Shown: positions 1-8,972 of the stretch, piece by piece | How positions within the stretch are numbered: position 1 is the first letter of the stretch | How the letters are laid out: each line of letters begins with the position of its first letter | Assembly (NCBI RefSeq): GCF_900070355.1 | Contig: NZ_LN849456.1 | Span: 2,542,001 to 2,606,000 of the forward strand | Length of the DNA stretch: 64,000 nt | Source of the DNA: Devriesea agamarum | GTDB lineage: Bacteria > Actinomycetota > Actinomycetes > Actinomycetales > Dermabacteraceae | Direction of reading: 5' to 3' | Program-made: the position numbers and the translations under genes | Notes under the pieces: model-generated | Seen by the model: only the letters and a program-made list of their open reading frames with translations | Told to the model about the DNA's origin: nothing | Databases searched by the model: none

Positions 1-567
1 CGCGATGTCACGCACGGAGCCGTTGGGATTCACCTCGGTACCCGCCGGGCCACCCACCGCCCCCGACACGTAACGGAAGACGATCCGTCCCTCAGCCTCC
101 AGCTCATCAGCGGTGCGCTGGTCGCACACAAACTGGCCATCCTGGTTCTTCAGCGGAATCCGAATCACCTGACCGGCCTCGAAATCAGAGGTCCATGCCG
201 TCCGGTTGTTCTCCACGCGCAACGGCTGGTCGCGGCAGATGAAGGTGCGGTGAGCATTCTTGATCATGGCGCCAGGCAGCAGATGCGTTTCGGTGAGAAT
301 TTGAAATCCGTTACAGATCCCGAGCACCGGCATTCCGCCGCGGGCCGCATCGGCCACCGTTTCCATGACCGGAGCAAACCGACTGATCGCTCCGGCGCGC
401 AAATAGTCGCCGTAAGAGAATCCGCCGGGAAGAACCACCGCATCGACGCCATGCAGATTGCCGTCGGCATGCCACAGCGACACCGGCTGCGCCCCGGCCA
501 CACGAATCGCGCGCAACGCATCCCGATCATCCAGGGATCCGGGGAACGTGACGACGCCGATCCGCAT
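1..567 (-). CDS. purQ: Phosphoribosylformylglycinamidine synthase subunit PurQ (3' end cut by window edge)
   Basis: Glutaminase subunit of FGAM synthase in de novo purine synthesis; it supplies ammonia from glutamine to PurL. The translated strand starts [16 protein letters not shown] and shows the class I amidotransferase nucleophile region GICNGFQIL, followed by RFAPV- and FRYV-type PurQ sequence. The reading frame is open to base 1, so the C-terminus lies outside the window. The ATG at 567-565 overlaps the purS stop by one base (TGATG), which implies translational coupling. Identity is secure; only the end is missing. Confidence 0.93.
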   Translation of the reverse strand, partial: MRIGVVTFPGSLDDRDALRAIRVAGAQPVSLWHADGNLHGVDAVVLPGGFSYGDYLRAGAISRFAPVMETVADAARGGMPVLGICNGFQILTETHLLPGAMIKNAHRTFICRDQPLRVENNRTAWTSDFEAGQVIRIPLKNQDGQFVCDQRTADELEAEGRIVFRYVSGAVGGPAGTEVNPNGSVRDIA

Positions 568-824
568 CAGGCGTCCTTCTCTGCGGCGCGAACGGACACC
601 ACATCTTCGATGACCGGGTTGGACAAAAGAATTCGGGCGGCCTCAGCGGCGCGGGCCAGGACCTCCTCGGTCACCTCGCCCTCCACCTCAAGCTCGAAGC
701 GCTTACCTTGGCGCACACCGGTAAATCCGTGCAGTCCAAGCCGGGGCAGCGCCCCGGCGACCGCCTTACCTTGAGGGTCTAAAATCTCGGGCTTCGGCAT
801 GACGTCGACGACAACGCGTCCCAT
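567..824 (-). CDS. purS: Phosphoribosylformylglycinamidine synthase subunit PurS
   Basis: Small (85-residue) structural subunit that bridges PurQ and PurL in the FGAM synthase complex of purine synthesis. The protein begins [19 protein letters not shown] and contains [21 protein letters not shown], the usual PurS pattern and length. I chose the ATG at 824 because GAGGGAGAGCAC lies just upstream; a longer reading from 935 adds residues that do not resemble PurS. It is directly upstream of purQ and overlaps it by one base. The divergent metallo-beta-lactamase gene begins about 150 bp away, so the space between 825 and 974 probably holds both promoters. Confidence 0.94.
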   Translation of the reverse strand: MGRVVVDVMPKPEILDPQGKAVAGALPRLGLHGFTGVRQGKRFELEVEGEVTEEVLARAAEAARILLSNPVIEDVVSVRAAEKDA

Positions 825-974
825 GTGCTCTCCCTCGGGGTCGGTGCGCGGGCGGCAGATGACGCGCACCATTCTAGAGTGAAATGGCAGGTGGTGATGA
901 CGCAGTCCGCTGTGGGCACTAGATTGGTAATACACCCCGAAGATGGGGGCTTACGACGAGGAAAAGGGCCTGCC

Positions 975-1664
975 GTGAAGATTCGCCATTACCGCCATTC
1001 GTGCATGAGTGTCAGCCTCGCCGGGAAACAGTTGCTCGTGGATCCAGGCAATTTCTCCGACCCCGTGGTCGGCAGCCTGACGGGCCTTTCTGCGGTGCTG
1101 CTTACCCATGGACATGCCGACCATGCTGACCCGGATCTCATTGACCGGGTGGTGCTGCGCAATCCGTCTGCCCGGCTATTAGCCGACCCTGAGACCGCTC
1201 GCACGCTTGGAAAAGCGGAGCGGAATATTGAGGCGCTTCCCCCGGGACACGAGGTGCACCTGCCTGGAGATATTCGCATTAACGCCATCGGCGGCCAGCA
1301 TGCGGTGATTCACTCCGATATCCCGCGGGTGGCCAACGTCGGTTTAGTAGTGACGGCACCGGGTGAACCCCGGTTGGGAATCACCGGTGACAGTCTCGAT
1401 GTGCTGTCCGAATGGACCGGGGTCGATGTTCTCGCCGCGCCGTTAATGGCCCCGTGGAGCAACCTATCCGAGACCATCGAGTTCGTGCGGGCAGCTCGTC
1501 CCAAGCGGTTTCTGCCGGTGCACGATGGTCTTTTGACACCGCAGGGTCGTGCGATGTACATGCGCCAGCTGATCGCCCACGCCCCGGCTGGAACCGAAAT
1601 CCTGGACTGGCCGACCTCTCAAACGGTCACCATTCGTTCTGACGTGGGTGGTATCGACTTCTAA
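975..1664 (+). CDS. Metallo-beta-lactamase superfamily hydrolase (UlaG-like)
   Basis: A 229-residue protein of the MBL-fold hydrolase superfamily. It starts at GTG 975 after GAGGAAAAGG (VKIRHYRHSCMSV) and has the metal-binding signature THGHADHAD, then later histidines in GGQHAVIH and the aspartate of GITGDSLD, then PVHDGLL near the C-terminus. These are the positions expected for a di-metal site. The layout is that of UlaG-like/YfiH-type short MBL proteins lacking a substrate-defining extra domain. The substrate cannot be told from sequence. It is divergent from purS and convergent with purC. Confidence 0.8.
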   Translation: MKIRHYRHSCMSVSLAGKQLLVDPGNFSDPVVGSLTGLSAVLLTHGHADHADPDLIDRVVLRNPSARLLADPETARTLGKAERNIEALPPGHEVHLPGDIRINAIGGQHAVIHSDIPRVANVGLVVTAPGEPRLGITGDSLDVLSEWTGVDVLAAPLMAPWSNLSETIEFVRAARPKRFLPVHDGLLTPQGRAMYMRQLIAHAPAGTEILDWPTSQTVTIRSDVGGIDF

Positions 1665-1704
1665 ACCGCATCGCCTGCGGTCTCACTGAGCGGGTGGGCC
1701 CAGC

Positions 1705-1748
1705 GTCGAGCCTCAGCTGAACTTGACGCTCGGCCATCGAGGCTCGAC
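1705..1748. terminator. Hairpin between convergent genes, likely bidirectional terminator
   Basis: A perfect 10-bp inverted repeat, GTCGAGCCTC with GAGGCTCGAC, separated by 24 nt. It lies between the ends of the MBL hydrolase gene and purC, which converge. There is no clear T-run, so the call rests on position and stem. Confidence 0.45.
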
Positions 1749-1778
1749 TAGAGCCAGCTCCCGGTCAGAATCGCTTAA

Positions 1779-2669
1779 CTAGAACCGGGTTCCAGTCAAA
1801 CGCTCATACGCCTCAACGTAGCGGGCACGGGTGCGATCAACGACTTCGGATGGCAAGACCGGCGGGGCAGTATCGCTTCGCCGGTCCCAACCGGAGGCCG
1901 GACTATTCAGCCACGACCGCAGCACCTGCTTGTCCATGCTCGGCGGAGCAGACCCGACCCGATAATCGGCGCGGTCCCAAAACCGTGAGGAATCAGGCGT
2001 GAGCACTTCGTCGCCGAGCGTCAGCGTCCCGTCGAGCCGGCTGTGCCCAAACTCCAGTTTGGTGTCCGCGATGATTAATCCCCGCTCCGAGGCGATGGCT
2101 TGTGCACGACGGTAGATCTCGATAGTGAGGTATTCCAGGTCGGTCCCAAGGCGCTCGCCGATCAGGTCTCGTGCCTGCGCCACCGTGATGTTCTCATCGT
2201 GCTCGCCCTGCTCAGCTTTGGTCGCCGGAGTAAACAGGGGCTGCGGGAGCGGGGACGCATCGACCAAACCGGCAGGCAGTAAATGCCCACCGACGGCGCC
2301 ATCGCGCTGATAGTCGGCTAGCCCCGATCCGGTGAGGTATCCGCGCACCACGCATTCGATAGGCACCATATCCAGCCCTCGGCACAGCAGCGCGCGCCCT
2401 GCGACCTCAGCGGGCACCTGATCGGATGAAATCACATGGTGCGGGACGATATCGGCCAGCTGTTCAAACCAGAACAGACTGATCGCGGTGAGAATCCGGC
2501 CCTTGTCCGGGATCTCGGGACTCAACACATGGTCGAACGCGCTGATGCGGTCGGTGGCAACCATCAACACGTCGTGAGCTGACGCTGGGTCCTCGCCAGT
2601 GCGTACATACAGCTCGCGGACTTTGCCTGAGGCGACGTGATCCCAGCCGGGAAGTGTCGGCACGCTCAT
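1779..2669 (-). CDS. purC: Phosphoribosylaminoimidazole-succinocarboxamide synthase
   Basis: SAICAR synthetase joins CAIR and aspartate with ATP in purine synthesis. The 296-residue protein has the N-terminal ATP-binding region SGKVRELY, the signature around VPIECVVRGYLTGSG, and IIADTKLEFG followed by DEVLTPDSSRFW, all expected for the family. The length matches actinobacterial PurC. The ATG at 2669 overlaps the purD stop by four bases (ATGA), so purD and purC are one translationally coupled unit. Confidence 0.97.
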   Translation of the reverse strand: MSVPTLPGWDHVASGKVRELYVRTGEDPASAHDVLMVATDRISAFDHVLSPEIPDKGRILTAISLFWFEQLADIVPHHVISSDQVPAEVAGRALLCRGLDMVPIECVVRGYLTGSGLADYQRDGAVGGHLLPAGLVDASPLPQPLFTPATKAEQGEHDENITVAQARDLIGERLGTDLEYLTIEIYRRAQAIASERGLIIADTKLEFGHSRLDGTLTLGDEVLTPDSSRFWDRADYRVGSAPPSMDKQVLRSWLNSPASGWDRRSDTAPPVLPSEVVDRTRARYVEAYERLTGTRF

Positions 2670-4114
2670 GACTCACCGTCCTCGGAGGCTGCGGACCGGG
2701 ACCCGGGTCGGGATGCTACCTGGGATGCTGCAAGAGCAATATCGGTGCGGAAATGCGCACCCGGCAGTGAAACCTCGCGAAGCCCGGCGTAGGCGACCTT
2801 TCGCGCCGACGCCAGATCGACTCCCGTGCCGACCGTGCACAGCACCCGGCCCCCGGCGGAGATCAGCTGTCCGTCCTGATGGCACGATGTTCCCGCGTGC
2901 AGAACATGGGCGCCGGTGGCTGGAACGCGGTCAAGGCCCGTGATCGGGTCTCCGGTGCGCGGCGTGCCTGGGTAGCCGTCGGCAGCGAGAACCACCGCCA
3001 CTGCTGCGTCCTCGCTCCATTCCAGCGGTCCCACCCGGTCGAGGGTTCCGGTGGCCGCGGCCAGCAACACGCTAGACAGCGGGGTGCGCAGTCGTTCCAG
3101 GACCACCTGGGTTTCCGGGTCGCCAAAGCGCACGTTGAACTCGACCACCCGCACACCGCGCGAGGTGAGCGCAAGACCGATGAACAGCAGACCACTAAAC
3201 GGGGTGCCACGGCGCACCATGTCGCGCAGAGTCGGCCGGGCTACGCGTTCGACGACCTCGTCAACGAGTTCGGACGGGGCCCATGGAAGCGGCGAATACG
3301 CCCCCATACCCCCGGTGTTGGGGCCTTCATTGTTGGTGAAGGCCCGTTTGAAATCCTGGGCGGGCGCTAACGGAATGACGTCCTCACCGTCGCAAATACA
3401 GAACAGGGACAGTTCGGGGCCGTCGAGGAATTCTTCGAGCAGCACCGAACTGCCGGGCTCAGCAAGGCAGGTCCGGGCGTGGGCGAGTGCCTCATCCCGG
3501 TTGGGGGTCACCACCACCCCCTTACCGGCGGCGAGACCATCGGCCTTAACCACATAGGGAATAGCTGCCGTATAGGGAACGGTGTCTAGATGGGGGTCTT
3601 GACCTGCGCCGGGATCTGCCACCAGATCGGGAGACGTTGCCCTATCGGCGGACTGCTCCCCGGGTGGATTCACCGTGTCCAGACCAGCGTCCACCTCATC
3701 GAGGGCGGTGCACACCACGGCGCTTGCCGTCGGCACACCGGCACTGCGCATCACCTCTTTGGCGAATGACTTTGAGCCTTCTAACCGGGCCGCGGCTGCG
3801 CTCGGGCCGAACACTGGGTGCCCATCGGCCCGCAGATCATCGGCGATTCCAGCGACCAGCGGGGCTTCGGGTCCGATGACGATCAGGCCGGGTTGTAGTT
3901 CCCGAGCCAGAGCGATCAGTCCGTTTCGGTCGTTCACAGACACGTTGTGGCGGGTCACGGTCTGGCCGTGGCACGTGGACGGGTCGCTCATCCCGGGGTT
4001 ACCCGGGGCGACATGAATGTCGGGGGTGGGGTTTTCGCGGGCGAACGCGCGCACAATGGCGTGTTCACGCCCTCCGGATCCGATGACGAGAATACTCAGG
4101 GGGCTGGTAGTCAC
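2666..4114 (-). CDS. purD: Phosphoribosylamine-glycine ligase with an internal insertion
   Basis: GAR synthetase, an ATP-grasp enzyme of purine synthesis. The N-terminus ILVIGSGGREHAI, the ATP-grasp loop VVKADGLAAGKGVVV and the metal-site region EFNVRFGDPETQ are all intact. At 482 residues it is about 50 longer than usual. The excess is an acidic, Pro/Ala/Asp-rich stretch around residues 142-180, between VVCTALDEVDAG and IPYVVKADG, just before the ATP-binding loop. The catalytic parts are undisturbed, so the enzyme should be active. It is the first gene of the purD-purC pair and is divergent from truA. Confidence 0.96.
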   Translation of the reverse strand: MTTSPLSILVIGSGGREHAIVRAFARENPTPDIHVAPGNPGMSDPSTCHGQTVTRHNVSVNDRNGLIALARELQPGLIVIGPEAPLVAGIADDLRADGHPVFGPSAAAARLEGSKSFAKEVMRSAGVPTASAVVCTALDEVDAGLDTVNPPGEQSADRATSPDLVADPGAGQDPHLDTVPYTAAIPYVVKADGLAAGKGVVVTPNRDEALAHARTCLAEPGSSVLLEEFLDGPELSLFCICDGEDVIPLAPAQDFKRAFTNNEGPNTGGMGAYSPLPWAPSELVDEVVERVARPTLRDMVRRGTPFSGLLFIGLALTSRGVRVVEFNVRFGDPETQVVLERLRTPLSSVLLAAATGTLDRVGPLEWSEDAAVAVVLAADGYPGTPRTGDPITGLDRVPATGAHVLHAGTSCHQDGQLISAGGRVLCTVGTGVDLASARKVAYAGLREVSLPGAHFRTDIALAASQVASRPGSRSAASEDGES

Positions 4115-4175
4115 AGGGAAAGAGTAGCGGTCCGCGCGCTCATCGGACTGGGCATCTTGCCACTACGATCTCGAT

Positions 4176-5039
4176 ATGTCTTATCGCGTCCGCCTCGACC
4201 TCGCCTACGACGGAACAGCTTTCCACGGTTGGGCGCGCCAGCCGGGGCAACGAACCGTGCAAGGTGCCCTCGAGGCCGCGCTCAGCACCGTGATGCGCAG
4301 CGAGGTCAGCGTGACGGTGGCGGGGCGGACGGATGCCGGGGTCCACGCGCGAGGGCAGGTCGCTCACCTGGATGTTGACCCTGAGGCGTGGGAAGCGTTG
4401 CCCGGTCGCTCCGACCGGACTCCCGGCGATGCGCTGCTTGGACGCCTGATTGCGCTGCTTCCCGCGGATATTGCGGTGCAGCGGGCTCGGAGAGTTCCCG
4501 ACGAGTTCGACGCGCGGTTCGCGGCTTTACATCGGACCTACCGGTACCGGATTTGTGACCGGGTAGAGCGTCGCGATCCGATGCGGCGCGATGTGCTGTG
4601 GCATCGCCGCCCGCTCGACGTCGAGGCAATGCAGAACAGTGCCCAAGCCCTTCTCGGCGAACACGATTTTTTGTCGTTCTGTCGGCCTCGTGAGGGGGCT
4701 AGCACTATTCGGACACTGATCGACCTGTTCTGGGAGCGACCCCATGAGGGACATGCCGACGCCGGGCTGGTGGTGGCAACGGTTCGAGCCGACGCGTTTT
4801 GTCACCACATGGTGCGGTCCCTGGTGGGGGCTGCGCTCGCCGTGGGGGAGGGGCGGCGCCCGGTGTCCTGGCCGAGGGAACTGCTAGAAGCCTGCACACG
4901 GGAGTCCTCAGGGGCAGCCCCCATGGCGCCGGCCACGGGCTTGACCTTGGAAAGCGTTGTCTATCCGCCGGTGGGGATGTTGGCGGATCAAGTACGAGCT
5001 GCGCGCACCCGACGTGGCCCAACTGATACGACGATATGA
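4176..5039 (+). CDS. truA: tRNA pseudouridine(38-40) synthase TruA
   Basis: Isomerises uridines 38-40 in the anticodon arm of tRNAs. The catalytic aspartate is D53 in AGRTDAGVHARGQVAH; LHRTYRYRI and CHHMVRSLVGAALAVGEG are further TruA signatures. Length (287) is normal. The gene lies upstream of rplM-rpsI as in many actinobacteria. The ATG at 4176 has weak Shine-Dalgarno sequence but matches the family start (MSYRVRLDLAYDG). Confidence 0.96.
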   Translation: MSYRVRLDLAYDGTAFHGWARQPGQRTVQGALEAALSTVMRSEVSVTVAGRTDAGVHARGQVAHLDVDPEAWEALPGRSDRTPGDALLGRLIALLPADIAVQRARRVPDEFDARFAALHRTYRYRICDRVERRDPMRRDVLWHRRPLDVEAMQNSAQALLGEHDFLSFCRPREGASTIRTLIDLFWERPHEGHADAGLVVATVRADAFCHHMVRSLVGAALAVGEGRRPVSWPRELLEACTRESSGAAPMAPATGLTLESVVYPPVGMLADQVRAARTRRGPTDTTI

Positions 5040-5440
5040 ACCGCTCTGGTCAACGCTGAAAACTACCCATTGACATAGACACTGCGTGGAGTCGGACACA
5101 TTTTTTTCCAGGGTTTTATGGCAAGACCCGTCTGACAAGCAGAATTGCAGGTCGCGCGCTCGTTTAGCCGCTGGGACCCATTGACCGGAGCGTCATTGCC
5201 CCGTAACCTTTGAGGTCGTTGTGCCCTGTTGCGCACCCGGAATGCTGCCGTCTCTCACACCGTCAGCCTGCGGGTCCTCACACGCAACCGATCCCCGAAT
5301 GGGGCAGGCCTGGGCGCAACCCCTGTACACGGTCATGCTTTTGCCGAAGGAAGCGTGTCCACGGTCCATCGAACCGTGCTTTGCAGACCGGGCGCATCGG
5401 CGCACGGGCACAAGGCACCCGACGAGAGAAGAAGGCACGA
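5040..5440 (+). promoter_or_regulatory. Long leader region of rplM-rpsI
   Basis: About 400 bp lie between truA and rplM without a convincing gene. A -35-like TTGACA is present at 5070-5075 with no clear -10 at 17 bp. Open frames extending upstream of rplM are not L13-like. The region probably contains the ribosomal-protein promoter and an untranslated leader; I could not identify a known leader motif. Confidence 0.35.
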
Positions 5441-5884
5441 GTGCGTACGTTCACCCCGAAGGCCGACGATGTCGAGCGTTCTTGGTACGTCATCGACGCA
5501 ACGGATGTCGTCCTCGGCCGGCTCGCTTCCCAGGCTGCAACTTTGCTGCGGGGCAAGCACAAGCCGGTCTTCGCACCCCACGTGGATGCAGGCGACTTCG
5601 TCATCATCATCAACGCTGAGAAGGTTGCCCTGACTGGCAACAAGCGCGAGACCAAGCTGGCTTACCGCCACTCCGGATACCCCGGTGGTCTGCGCTCCAC
5701 GAAGTACTCCGAACTGCTTGAGAAGCGCCCCGACCGGGCTATCGAGAAGGCTGTCAAGGGCATGCTGCCCAAGAACTCCCTCGCGGCCCAGCAGCTCAAG
5801 AAGCTCAAGGTCTACGCCGGCCCGGAGCACCCGCACGCGGCGCAGAAGCCTGTCGCGTTCACCATCGACCAGGTGGCGCAGTAA
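5441..5884 (+). CDS. rplM: 50S ribosomal protein L13
   Basis: Large-subunit ribosomal protein of 147 residues. The GTG at 5441 follows GAGAGAAGAAGG and gives [19 protein letters not shown], the normal actinobacterial L13 start. [16 protein letters not shown] and [11 protein letters not shown] are L13 signatures. rpsI follows after 54 nt, the usual operon partner. Confidence 0.98.
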   Translation: MRTFTPKADDVERSWYVIDATDVVLGRLASQAATLLRGKHKPVFAPHVDAGDFVIIINAEKVALTGNKRETKLAYRHSGYPGGLRSTKYSELLEKRPDRAIEKAVKGMLPKNSLAAQQLKKLKVYAGPEHPHAAQKPVAFTIDQVAQ

Positions 5885-5938
5885 CGGGCCCGGCCCGTGC
5901 TCCGCTGAGACCACACGTAGAGACATCTGAGGAGAATC

Positions 5939-6433
5939 GTGGCAGAGACCACCACCACCGAAGACATTGATGTCGACGACGCGCCGACGAGCTACACGAC
6001 CGAGTCGGTCGAGGAGGTCGTCGTTGGCCGCGGGTCGTCCATCACCGCACCCGGCGCCGGAACCGGACGCCGTAAGGAAGCCGTCGCCCGCGTCCGCCTG
6101 ATCCCCGGATCGGGTGAATGGAAGATCAACGGGCGCTCCCTGGAGGAGTACTTCCCGAACAAGGTCCACCAGCAGATCGTTGGAGAGCCCTTCAAGGTTC
6201 TCGACCTGCAGGGCCGTTTCGACGTCGTCGCCCGCATCAGCGGCGGCGGCGTATCCGGCCAGGCCGGTGCTCTGCGCTTGGGTGTTGCCCGTGCGCTGAA
6301 CGAAATCGACGTGGACAACAACCGTCCGACCCTGAAGAAGGCCGGATTCCTCACACGTGACGCCCGCGTCATCGAGCGGAAGAAGGCCGGTTTGAAGAAG
6401 GCCCGCAAGGCACCGCAGTACTCCAAGCGCTGA
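5939..6433 (+). CDS. rpsI: 30S ribosomal protein S9
   Basis: Small-subunit protein S9, 164 residues from GTG 5939 after GAGGAGA. An acidic N-terminal extension of about 35 residues, common in actinobacterial S9, precedes the conserved [33 protein letters not shown] and the basic C-terminal RKAPQYSKR, whose tail reaches the P-site tRNA, are present. It is the second gene of the rplM-rpsI operon and ends just before a strong terminator. Confidence 0.98.
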   Translation: MAETTTTEDIDVDDAPTSYTTESVEEVVVGRGSSITAPGAGTGRRKEAVARVRLIPGSGEWKINGRSLEEYFPNKVHQQIVGEPFKVLDLQGRFDVVARISGGGVSGQAGALRLGVARALNEIDVDNNRPTLKKAGFLTRDARVIERKKAGLKKARKAPQYSKR

Positions 6434-6454
6434 GTTCCTTCTTCACTGTGCACA

Positions 6455-6494
6455 GCACAAGGCCCCCGTTACACACGCAACGGGGGCCTTGTGC
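6455..6494 (+). terminator. Terminator after rplM-rpsI
   Basis: A perfect 16-bp stem (GCACAAGGCCCCCGTT with AACGGGGGCCTTGTGC) closes an 8-nt loop, 21 bp after the rpsI stop. ATTATT follows rather than a long T-run. Confidence 0.85.
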
Positions 6495-6632
6495 ATTATT
6501 GACCTCGTATTTCCACTCTGGCTCAGCAGTCGATTGGCTTACCAGCTGATCTCATCTGCTCGGCTCCGGCTTACCAGCTGGATCTCCCTTTCCCCTGGCC
6601 CCCACAAGGCGCCTTCGCTATAAGGACCCATT

Positions 6633-7868
6633 GTGTTCGACACTCGTATGACGCCGAAGCTCTTCCTCGACCGCGTGCTCAACGGCGCGGCAATCGGAAT
6701 CGTTGTCGGTCTCGTTCCCAACGCCATCACCGGGGAATTATTTAAATTCCTCGCTCGCACCTATCCCGGTATCGGCCTGTTCTCCACCCTGCACGAAGTA
6801 GTGGTCGGTCTCCAATTCACTGTCCCCGTGATCGTCGGGGTTCTCATCGGGATGCAGTTCTCTTTCACCGCGGTCCAAACGGTTATCGTCGGTACCGCAA
6901 CCTTTGTTGGATCGGGTGCCATGCAGTTCACCTCCGACGGGGTGGTCAAGCTAGTCGGAATCGGCGACCTCATCAACACCATGCTGACCGCCTCAGTGGC
7001 GGTGCTTATCCTCGCCCTGGTCGGTAACCGCCTGGGAAGTCTCACCGTGCTCTTCCTGCCCATTATCGGTGGCGGGCTTTCTGGGCTCATCGGCCTGTTG
7101 ACATTGCCGTATGTCCGGTCGATCACCGGGGCTATTGGGGCGCTGGTCAACGCCATCGCCAAAGACAGCAACCTCGGTGTTTTCGCGGCGGTGCTGATCG
7201 CCGTTATCTTCGCCATCATGATCGTCTCCCCGATCTCTACCGTCGGCGTTGCCCTCGCAATCGGCATTGACGGCCCCGCATCGGGTGCCGCCAATCTCGG
7301 TATCGCAGCGGCCGCTGCCATGCTCATGGTGGGCAGCCTCCGGATCAACTCCGCCGGCGTGACCTGGTCGGTGTTCCTGGGTGCGATGAAGATGATGATG
7401 GGTAACCTCATTAAGCATCCGATTATGGTGCTGCCGCTGGCCCTGGTTGCCGGCGTGACGGGCCTGGTTGGCGGGCTGGTAGGCATCACCGGCACTCCCG
7501 CTTCCGCGGGCTTTGGTCATTCGGGTCTGGTCGGTCCAATTGCTGCCCTGCAAGGTATGCATGGATCGGTGCTCGCCAATATGGGCATTCTGGTCGTGGT
7601 CTACTTTGTGGTGCCGATTGGATTGGCTGTTTTGGTGCATTGGCTGCTCGCCTACCGGACTGGCGTGTACGCGCCGTCGATCTTCGCGTTTTCCGCGCAG
7701 GCTGCGCCCGCACCGAAACAGGACGCCGCGCCGAAGCAGGATTCCGCAACGAACCACGGCGACAAGGTGGATAGTCCCTCTGCGCCGGTGTCGGACACCG
7801 AGACAGACAAACCCGCCGCGACGTCATCCGACGCCAGCGGACTCGATGATGAAAGGGCTGGTTCCTGA
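6633..7868 (+). CDS. PTS-type EIIC sugar permease homologue (EIIC_2-like membrane protein)
   Basis: A 411-residue integral membrane protein with about ten hydrophobic segments, starting at GTG 6633 after AAGGA. Motifs such as FTVPVIVGVLIGMQF, SPISTVGVALAIGIDGPASGAAN and NLIKHPIMVLPLALVAG resemble the stand-alone PTS EIIC_2 permeases. No EIIA or EIIB domain is present or encoded nearby. The last 60 residues are a hydrophilic Ala/Pro/Asp tail, probably cytoplasmic. The stop overlaps the next start by one base (TGATG), so transport and a 2-hydroxyacid dehydrogenase appear coupled. The substrate is unknown, and the protein may not work as a true phosphotransferase. Confidence 0.78.
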   Translation: MFDTRMTPKLFLDRVLNGAAIGIVVGLVPNAITGELFKFLARTYPGIGLFSTLHEVVVGLQFTVPVIVGVLIGMQFSFTAVQTVIVGTATFVGSGAMQFTSDGVVKLVGIGDLINTMLTASVAVLILALVGNRLGSLTVLFLPIIGGGLSGLIGLLTLPYVRSITGAIGALVNAIAKDSNLGVFAAVLIAVIFAIMIVSPISTVGVALAIGIDGPASGAANLGIAAAAAMLMVGSLRINSAGVTWSVFLGAMKMMMGNLIKHPIMVLPLALVAGVTGLVGGLVGITGTPASAGFGHSGLVGPIAALQGMHGSVLANMGILVVVYFVVPIGLAVLVHWLLAYRTGVYAPSIFAFSAQAAPAPKQDAAPKQDSATNHGDKVDSPSAPVSDTETDKPAATSSDASGLDDERAGS

Positions 7869-8860
7869 TGAAAATTCTGTTTATGGGCGTGCGCGACGAC
7901 GAACGCGCCGCGGTTGGCTCATGGAGCGCCGCTCACCCCGAACATGACGTCACCACCACCACTGATGTTCTGACGGCTAAGACGGTCGATACCCTCAAGG
8001 GTTACGACACGGTCACCGTTCAGCAGGTCATCGTCCCTGAGGCTGAGGTCTACCCGCGTCTGCGTGAACTGGGCATCACCCAGCTGTCTAGCCGTACCGC
8101 CGGGGTGGATATGTATGACCTTGAGCGTGCACGCGAATACGGCATCAGCGTGAGCAACGTTCCGGTGTATTCCCCCAATGCTATCGCCGAGTTCGCTCTC
8201 ACCAGCGCTTTGCATCTGACCCGTCGTTTCCCGGTGATCCTGGACCGGATGGCTGAACAAGATTTCCGTTTCGCAGGGATGATCGGTCGCGAGCTGGCCA
8301 CCATGACCGTTGCGATTCTCGGAACCGGGTCGATCGGTCTTGTTACCGCCCGGCACTTCCGTTCCCTGGGGGCGCGCGTGATCGGCTATGACCCGTTCCC
8401 TCGGGATGAGTTCCATGAGATCGGTCAGTACATCGACACTATTGAGGAGGCAGTTGCTGACGCCGACCTCATCTCCTTGCACATGCCTGCCATGGCCGAT
8501 AACCATCATCTGTTTAACGCGGACATGTTCGCTCGTATGCGCCGCGGCGCCATCTTGGTGAACTGCGCCCGCGGAGCTCTCGTGGACTCCGAGGCGCTTT
8601 TGGAAGCGCTGAATTCCGGTCAACTTGGCGGGGCTGCACTCGACACGTACGAGAACGAACAGCGGTATTTCCGTGCCGACTGGAGAGAACGCGACCTGGG
8701 TGACCCGACTCTGGAAGCGCTGCTCAATCACCCGGCTGTTCTCGTCACCCCTCACGTCGCGTTCTACACCGACACCGCGGTGGAAAACCTGGTTTATGGC
8801 GGGCTCGATAACGCGGTGGAGGCGGCCACTCGGGGCACCTGCGCCTCCGTGATGAACTGA
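7868..8860 (+). CDS. D-isomer-specific 2-hydroxyacid dehydrogenase (D-lactate dehydrogenase-like)
   Basis: An NAD-dependent dehydrogenase of 330 residues that would interconvert 2-oxo acids and D-2-hydroxyacids. It has the substrate-domain sequence LSSRTAGVDMYDL and VPVYSPNAIAEFAL, the NAD-binding fold VAILGTGSIGLVTARHF, and the catalytic Arg, Glu and His of NCARGALVD, AALDTYENE and TPHVAFYT. These match D-lactate dehydrogenases more closely than phosphoglycerate dehydrogenases, and there is no ACT domain. It is coupled to the upstream permease. Neither gene usually lies between rpsI and glmM in actinobacteria. Confidence 0.85.
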   Translation: MKILFMGVRDDERAAVGSWSAAHPEHDVTTTTDVLTAKTVDTLKGYDTVTVQQVIVPEAEVYPRLRELGITQLSSRTAGVDMYDLERAREYGISVSNVPVYSPNAIAEFALTSALHLTRRFPVILDRMAEQDFRFAGMIGRELATMTVAILGTGSIGLVTARHFRSLGARVIGYDPFPRDEFHEIGQYIDTIEEAVADADLISLHMPAMADNHHLFNADMFARMRRGAILVNCARGALVDSEALLEALNSGQLGGAALDTYENEQRYFRADWRERDLGDPTLEALLNHPAVLVTPHVAFYTDTAVENLVYGGLDNAVEAATRGTCASVMN

Positions 8861-8972
8861 GCCACTCGCTCAATCCGAGCGGTCTCACACTGTAACCTGA
8901 GGTTGACTTTTACCACCGGCTGTCTGCCGCAGACCTAAGCGGCGGACGGTCGGGCTAATGGAAGGAAACACT

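Noticed and set aside
5333-6169. Long minus-strand open frame across rplM and rpsI.
   Set aside because: It is the antisense shadow of two ribosomal protein genes with strong codon bias; no ribosome site or recognisable domain.
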